Shown: piece after piece, positions 22,195 through 26,631 of the stretch
Layout: each line of letters begins with the position of its first letter
Numbering within the stretch: position 1 is the stretch's first letter
NCBI GenBank assembly: GCA_002346225.1
Contig: DDYY01000024.1
Location: 1 to 26,631 of the forward strand
Direction: 5' to 3'
DNA: 26,631 nt
DNA from: Bacteroidetes bacterium UBA3022
GTDB lineage: Bacteria > Bacteroidota > Bacteroidia > Chitinophagales > BACL12
The notes under the pieces: generated by a model
What the model saw: only the letters and a program-made list of their open reading frames with translations
Databases searched by the model: none
Told to the model about the DNA's origin: nothing
Made by a program: the position numbers and the translations under genes

Positions 22195-24708
22195 ATGCCA
22201 GAAGGAGAAAAAATCATCCCGATTAATATCGAGGAAGAAATGAAGACCGCCTACATCGACTATTCGATGTCGGTAATTGTTGCCAGAGCTATTCCTGATG
22301 TCCGCGACGGACTTAAACCTGTACACCGGAGAGTGTTGTTTGGTATGCAGGAATTAGGAGTAAATTATAACAAGCCCTATAAGAAATCGGCCCGTATAGT
22401 AGGGGAAGTGCTGGGTAAATACCACCCGCATGGCGATACCTCCGTATACGATGCCATGGTGCGGATGGCCCAGAACTGGAGCATGCGGTATCCGCTCGTG
22501 GATGGACAGGGCAACTTTGGCTCTATTGACGGGGATTCACCCGCAGCTATGAGGTACACCGAAGCCCGCTTTCAGCGCATGGCAGGCGACATGATGGATG
22601 ATATTGACAAAGACACAGTCGATTACTCCAACAACTTCGACGATACCCTGCAGGAACCCACCGTATTGCCTACACGAGTCCCTAACCTGCTCGTTAATGG
22701 ATCGAGCGGGATTGCCGTCGGTATGGCTACCAATATCCTTCCACACAACCTTTCAGAGGTTTGTGATGGGGTGATCGCCTACATTCAAAACAGGGATATT
22801 ACCACCGAGGAACTGATGGAACACGTCAAAGGTCCTGATTTTCCAACCGGTGGTCAGATTTATGGAATTGAAGGAATAGGGGAAAGCTTTGAAACAGGAC
22901 GGGGACGCATCGTCGTTCGCGGAGTGGCCGAAATTGAAACAACCAAATCGGGACGCGAACAGATCATCGTAACAGAAATCCCTTATCAGGTCAACAAAGC
23001 TAACCTGATAGCCAAAACTGCTGAATTGATCAATGACAAGCGCATTGAAGGTATTTCCGATATCAGAGATGAGAGCAGTAGAGAGGGATTGAGAATTGTA
23101 TATGAGCTTAAGCGTGATGCAGTTGCGAGTGTTATACTCAACCAACTGTTCAAGTATACCTACCTGCAGACCAGCTACGGAGTCAACAATATTTGTCTGG
23201 TAAACGGAAGACCCAAACTGCTGGGCTTGCGCCAACTTATCGCTGAATTTGTAGCCTTCAGGCACCAGGTGGTGGTACGCAGAACGGAGTATGAACTGCG
23301 GAAAGCGCAGGAAAGAGCGCACATCCTGGAGGGTCTCCTGATAGCGCTGGATAATCTGGACGCTGTCATCAGCCTGATACGCGGGTCCAAAACACCGGAC
23401 GAAGCCAAAGATGGATTGATGACGCAGTTTGCCCTTAGTGAAATCCAGGCAAAGGCTATTCTCGAAATGCGTCTGCAAAGGCTCACTGGTCTGGAGCGCG
23501 ATAAAATCCGAGCTGAATACGAAGAGGTAATGGCGTTCATACGCCGGTGTGAAGAGATTCTGGGCAATGAAGAAATGCGCTACCAGATCATTATCGACGA
23601 GACAAAGGAAGTCAAGGAAAAATACGGCGACGAGCGCAAGACCACCATCGTTGCTGCCGAAGGCGAGTTGTCTATAGAAGACCTTATCAACGAAGAAGAT
23701 GTGGTGATTACCATATCTCATATGGGATATATCAAACGAACCCTGGCCAGCGAATACCGTGTGCAGGGTAGAGGCGGAACCGGTTTCAGAGGGGTAGCGG
23801 CCCGGGATGAGGATTTCATCGAACACTTGTTTGTCGCTTCTACGCACGATACCATGCTGTTCTTTACCAAAATGGGTAAGTGTTTCTGGTTGCCAGTCTA
23901 CCAGATTCCGGAAGGCTCCAGGACATCCAAAGGCAGGGCCATTCAGAATATGATCAGTCTGCCACCGGGCGACAAGGTCATGGCGTTCATTGACGTGCGC
24001 TCCCTGAAGGATGAAGATTACATGAATAATCACTTCGTTGTATTCTGTACCCGAAAAGGCGTCATCAAGAAAACTGCGCTGGAAGCGTTTTCAAGACCCA
24101 GAACCAATGGTATTGCCGCTATCTCCATCAATGAAGGGGATGAGCTTCTGGAGGTGAAAATGACCGACGGCAACTGCGAAGTGATGCTGGCGGTGCGCTC
24201 CGGAAGGGCTATTCGCTTCCCGGAAGAGAAAGTACGACCCATGGGTAGAACTGCTGCCGGCGTTCGTGGCGTTTTGCTGGAAAACAGCAACGACGAAGTA
24301 GTTGGTATGATTTCTGTTGAGAAGGGTAATATGGAATCCACCATTCTGGTAGTGAGTGAAAATGGCTACGGCAAGCGCAGCTACATAACCGATCCCGAAG
24401 ATGGAGAAGATGTATACCGCATAACCAATAGAGGTGGCAAGGGAGTCAATACCATCAAGGTGACGGAAAAAACCGGCGCACTCATCGCTATCAAGAGTGT
24501 CACCGACAACGATGACCTGATGATTATGACAGAGAAGGGCATTGCTATACGCATGAGCGTCAACGATATTCGCGTTATGGGTAGAGCGACACAAGGTGTA
24601 AGACTGATTAACCTAAAAGATAACGACCGTATTGCTTCTGTGGCAAAAGCTGAAAAAATGGATGAGTCCAAAACAGACGAAGAGGCTGAAACCACTACAG
24701 AAGAATAA
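22195..24708 (+). CDS. gyrA: DNA gyrase subunit A
   Basis: GyrA (837 residues) is the DNA-breakage and reunion subunit of type IIA gyrase, acting with GyrB to introduce negative supercoils. The catalytic tyrosine is Y121 in AAMRYTEARF. The quinolone-resistance region is HPHGDTSVYDAMVRMAQ: T82 is at the position of E. coli Ser83 and D86 at that of Asp87. The C-terminal beta-pinwheel carries several blade motifs (GYIKRTLASEY, GKCFWLPVYQIP, RAIRFPEEKVRPMGRTAAGV, GIAIRMSVNDIRVMGRATQGV). The GyrA box, needed for DNA wrapping, reads QGRGGTG (524-530) and differs from QRRGGKG at two positions. The C-terminal tail is acidic (KMDESKTDEEAETTTEE). A -7 promoter match lies at 22163-22170. The TPR gene follows by 42 bp. 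ParC is the alternative, but the recognisable GyrA box and the length support GyrA. Confidence 0.95.
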   Translation: MPEGEKIIPINIEEEMKTAYIDYSMSVIVARAIPDVRDGLKPVHRRVLFGMQELGVNYNKPYKKSARIVGEVLGKYHPHGDTSVYDAMVRMAQNWSMRYPLVDGQGNFGSIDGDSPAAMRYTEARFQRMAGDMMDDIDKDTVDYSNNFDDTLQEPTVLPTRVPNLLVNGSSGIAVGMATNILPHNLSEVCDGVIAYIQNRDITTEELMEHVKGPDFPTGGQIYGIEGIGESFETGRGRIVVRGVAEIETTKSGREQIIVTEIPYQVNKANLIAKTAELINDKRIEGISDIRDESSREGLRIVYELKRDAVASVILNQLFKYTYLQTSYGVNNICLVNGRPKLLGLRQLIAEFVAFRHQVVVRRTEYELRKAQERAHILEGLLIALDNLDAVISLIRGSKTPDEAKDGLMTQFALSEIQAKAILEMRLQRLTGLERDKIRAEYEEVMAFIRRCEEILGNEEMRYQIIIDETKEVKEKYGDERKTTIVAAEGELSIEDLINEEDVVITISHMGYIKRTLASEYRVQGRGGTGFRGVAARDEDFIEHLFVASTHDTMLFFTKMGKCFWLPVYQIPEGSRTSKGRAIQNMISLPPGDKVMAFIDVRSLKDEDYMNNHFVVFCTRKGVIKKTALEAFSRPRTNGIAAISINEGDELLEVKMTDGNCEVMLAVRSGRAIRFPEEKVRPMGRTAAGVRGVLLENSNDEVVGMISVEKGNMESTILVVSENGYGKRSYITDPEDGEDVYRITNRGGKGVNTIKVTEKTGALIAIKSVTDNDDLMIMTEKGIAIRMSVNDIRVMGRATQGVRLINLKDNDRIASVAKAEKMDESKTDEEAETTTEE

Positions 24709-24750
24709 GTATAATTCATTCACAATAAACCACTTAAACAGATCAATAAA

Positions 24751-26304
24751 ATGAAAAGATTAAGCTTATTACTGGCCATTACCTGCATTGGAATAGGAGC
24801 CTTTGCGCAGTCCAGTAAAGTATCCTCAGCCATCAACTACCTCGATAACGGGGAGTTAGACAGAGCTCTGGAATCCATCGAGGTCGCCACCTTAAACGAA
24901 AAAACAGCCAACTCTGCCAAGACATGGCTCTACAGGGGAAGGGTATACAGTGCTATTGGCTTTGACCAAAGTGGCAATTTTACCAATCTGGCAGTAGCGC
25001 CGTTGGACTCCGCATTATACAGCTTCAATTACGCACTTACGCTTTCTGATGTAGACAAGTACAAGAAATTGCTGCTGCTGGAATACCAGAACTTACAGTT
25101 CGGGTTCTTTAATATGGGCGCTCAGGCTTTCCAGAATAAGAATTACCAACTGGCGCACGACGCATTCGCTAAATCTTCTGAAGCCAACCTGCAGCAGAGA
25201 GGTATCGATGAGAAAGTACCTATGGATACCGGCGTTATATTTAACGTAGGACTTACCGCTGAGCGACTGGGCTACGAGCAGGAAGCCATGGATATTTTCC
25301 AGAAGTTGGTCGACATGGGGTACAATGAACCTTATGTTTATCAGGCTTTATCTGAAATTTACAACAACCTGGGTCGGGTAGATGATGCCATTGCAGTAAT
25401 CAATGCGGGACGCAAAGCTTTCCCGACGAACCAGGCACTGATTATTACTGAATTGAACTTTTACCTCGCACAGGGCAAGGTGGAAGAAATCGTGAATAAG
25501 CTCCAGGAAGCCATCAATCTGGATCCGGATAACGTAGAATTGTACTTTGCCCTGGGAAATGCATACGGTGAATTGGAGAAGACAGCCATGATAGAATCAG
25601 GTACTCCTGCAGAATCTGTAAAAAGCTGTCTGGGCGAGCCTGATAGCAGGGAAGATGTAACAGATAAAGGTGCCTCCGCCCAAAAATGGACCTACGGTAA
25701 AGTAGAAATAACCATGGTGGATGGCAAAATCAGTGATATCGAAGGCGATATGAAGCAACTGAATGAAATTGCTGCCAAATGCGATAATCCTGCAAAAGCA
25801 AAAGAATACTTCGACAAAGCAATAGATGCCTACAAAAAAGCACTAGAATTGCAGCCAGTGAGCTTCGAAAATAACCTGTACCTGGGAGCGCTGTATTACA
25901 ATACTGCCATTGAGATTAATAAAAAGATTATCAATTTACCTTTAGACGCAGAAAAAGAATACAATCGTCTGGTCGAGGAAAGGAATCAACTTTACTCCGA
26001 GGCATTACCATACTTTGAAAAGGCTCATATTTTAAATCCATTTGATGAGCCGACCATGCAGGCCTTGAAAGAAATCTATGCTAAAACAAATCAACTAGGC
26101 ATGGCTAAGATAATGGACCAAAAAATTCAAGGTAAGGGCAAATTTGACATGACAAAGGATCAAATAATTGCACAATTTGGAGAGCCTGAAAGAATTGTTG
26201 TCAGTGAATCAAAAGATGCTAAAATTGAAACTCTATATTATCCTAATAGAATGATTACTATTGTTAATGGGAAAGTCGATAATATCATAACAATAATAGA
26301 ATAA
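24751..26304 (+). CDS. Secreted TPR protein with two BamE/SmpA-like modules
   Basis: The 517-residue protein has a signal peptide (MKRLSLLLAITCIGIGAFAQ). TPR helices span about 25-280 (LDNGELDRALESIEVAT, NVGLTAERLGYEQEAMDIFQ, ALSEIYNNLGRVDDAIAVIN, LQEAINLDPDNVELYFALGN) and resume at about 340-460 (AKEYFDKAIDAYKKALELQP, and ALPYFEKAHILNPFDEPTMQ). Inserted at about 280-332 is a small alpha/beta module (SVKSCLGEPDSRED ... KWTYGKVEITMVDGKISDIEG). A second copy is at the C-terminus, about 466-517 (DQIIAQFGEPERIVV ... LYYPNRMITIVNGKVDNI). Both match the SmpA/OmlA (BamE) layout of helix, G-x-P, then strands ending in 'GKv..i'. A role in outer-membrane or envelope assembly is plausible but unproven. 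It lies 42 bp after gyrA and ends in a clear terminator. The last approximately 200 bp are markedly AT-rich. Confidence 0.84.
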   Translation: MKRLSLLLAITCIGIGAFAQSSKVSSAINYLDNGELDRALESIEVATLNEKTANSAKTWLYRGRVYSAIGFDQSGNFTNLAVAPLDSALYSFNYALTLSDVDKYKKLLLLEYQNLQFGFFNMGAQAFQNKNYQLAHDAFAKSSEANLQQRGIDEKVPMDTGVIFNVGLTAERLGYEQEAMDIFQKLVDMGYNEPYVYQALSEIYNNLGRVDDAIAVINAGRKAFPTNQALIITELNFYLAQGKVEEIVNKLQEAINLDPDNVELYFALGNAYGELEKTAMIESGTPAESVKSCLGEPDSREDVTDKGASAQKWTYGKVEITMVDGKISDIEGDMKQLNEIAAKCDNPAKAKEYFDKAIDAYKKALELQPVSFENNLYLGALYYNTAIEINKKIINLPLDAEKEYNRLVEERNQLYSEALPYFEKAHILNPFDEPTMQALKEIYAKTNQLGMAKIMDQKIQGKGKFDMTKDQIIAQFGEPERIVVSESKDAKIETLYYPNRMITIVNGKVDNIITIIE

Positions 26305-26316
26305 CAGTACAAGATT

Positions 26317-26338
26317 AAAGCCCTCGATAGAGGGTTTT
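26317..26338 (+). terminator. Intrinsic terminator downstream of the TPR gene
   Basis: AAAGCCCTC (26317-26325), loop GATA, GAGGGTTTT (26330-26338) gives a 9-bp stem with one G-T wobble and a T run. It lies 12 bp after the TPR stop codon. The A-rich left arm means it may also stop the convergent aldehyde dehydrogenase transcript, about 80 bp beyond that gene's stop. Confidence 0.8.
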
Positions 26339-26418
26339 AATTGGAATACACTAGTTAACATAGTATTAATTATAGGACAATTGAGTAAGCCGAAAAATGA
26401 GGATTATCAAGGGTATAC

Positions 26419-26631
26419 TTAGGCTACATAAACCACCTTGCGGTTCACAAACTCCATGATACCGTCTCTCGATAATTCGCGACCATAACCCGAAAGTTTG
26501 GTGCCGCCAAATGGTAACCTCGGATCGGACTTGACTAACTCGTTGATGAACACAGCACCATCGCTGAAGCTCTCTGCGAGTATGTCAGCCCGTTCAATAT
26601 CACTGGTGCAAATCGTTACACCTAAACCGTA
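26419..26631 (-). CDS. Aldehyde dehydrogenase, C-terminal fragment (5' end outside window)
   Basis: The visible 70 residues end at the stop in 26419-26421. They include YGLGVTICTSDIERADILAE, FSDGAVFINELVKSDPRLPF, GGTKLSGYGRELSRDGIMEF and VNRKVVYVA, the C-terminal signature of NAD(P)-dependent aldehyde dehydrogenases. PFGG.K.SGYGREL is especially common in succinate-semialdehyde dehydrogenase-like members. The enzyme oxidises an aldehyde to a carboxylate using NAD(P). The catalytic Cys and Glu and the nucleotide-binding site lie upstream, outside the window, so substrate and cofactor are not readable. It is on the minus strand, converging on the TPR gene with the shared hairpin at 26317-26338 between them. 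Its composition is like the bulk of the window, unlike the AT-rich stretch next to it. Confidence 0.9.
   Translation of the reverse strand, partial: YGLGVTICTSDIERADILAESFSDGAVFINELVKSDPRLPFGGTKLSGYGRELSRDGIMEFVNRKVVYVA

Noticed and set aside
22438..22440. Thr at GyrA position 82 as a quinolone-resistance mutation
   Set aside because: Thr at this position is natural in several bacterial gyrases, so without the wild-type sequence of the lineage it cannot be called a mutation.
22753..24033. 426-codon open frame antisense to gyrA
   Set aside because: The translation shows no recognisable domain, signal or membrane pattern, and gyrA on the other strand is unambiguous. It is most likely a shadow frame caused by codon bias.
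26101..26418. AT-rich segment as an insertion-sequence remnant or attachment site
   Set aside because: No terminal inverted repeats, target duplications, integrase or tRNA gene are visible; reported only as a composition shift.

Overview
The window is a gene-dense chromosomal segment of a member of the Bacteroidota, probably near the Chitinophagales/Saprospiria/Sphingobacteriia side; I cannot place it more precisely. The evidence is a protein with a type IX secretion (T9SS) C-terminal sorting tail, the end of a TonB-dependent receptor, a DUF4369/DUF5106-type thioredoxin-like protein, -7 promoter boxes of the Bacteroidota form TAnnTTTG, and start codons without recognisable Shine-Dalgarno sequences. 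GC is in the mid-40s by eye, falling to about 25-35 % near 26,100-26,400. I see no tRNA, rRNA, CRISPR array, insertion sequence or phage gene. No gene-free stretch exceeds about 160 bp.

Layout. Bases 1-314 hold the 3' end of a TonB-dependent receptor. Then come a large secreted FG-GAP beta-propeller/FN3/T9SS protein (418-3012, +) and arfB (+), which converges on prfC (RF3, -). So two translation-termination/ribosome-rescue factors lie tail to tail. An isoprenylcysteine-methyltransferase-like membrane protein and a YhhQ-type queuosine precursor transporter follow (+, 5123-6361). A five-gene minus-strand envelope operon (10281 down to 6362) encodes a secreted protein, a PsbP-like single-pass membrane protein, a lipoprotein, a Ycf48-like BNR propeller and a SIMPL protein. 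Divergent from it is a two-gene plus-strand unit (10295-11580) of unknown function. A PhoB/PhoR-type two-component pair follows (11685-13418, +); its kinase has almost no periplasmic loop.

The minus strand then carries a probable six-gene operon (18522 down to 13421): exbB, exbD, tonB, folC, a thioredoxin-fold protein and msrB. This combines outer-membrane energisation, folate polyglutamylation and envelope/thiol redox repair. Next are an SDR oxidoreductase (+), an AlkA-like DNA glycosylase (-), a secreted S9 prolyl-oligopeptidase-family peptidase (+), gyrA (+), and a TPR lipoprotein-like/secreted protein with two BamE/SmpA-like modules (+). After a clear intrinsic terminator, the window ends in the 3' part of an aldehyde dehydrogenase (-).

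No known defence system, biosynthetic cluster or mobile element is present. The most unusual signals are small. They are a three-copy TTGTA array at exact 10-bp spacing between exbB and the SDR gene, short dyads sitting where the -33 box should be at several promoters, convergent gene pairs with no room for terminators, predicted near-leaderless mRNAs, the duplicated BamE-like module in the TPR protein with a strongly AT-rich 3' end, and the conserved-looking but uncharacterised envelope operon at 6362-10281.
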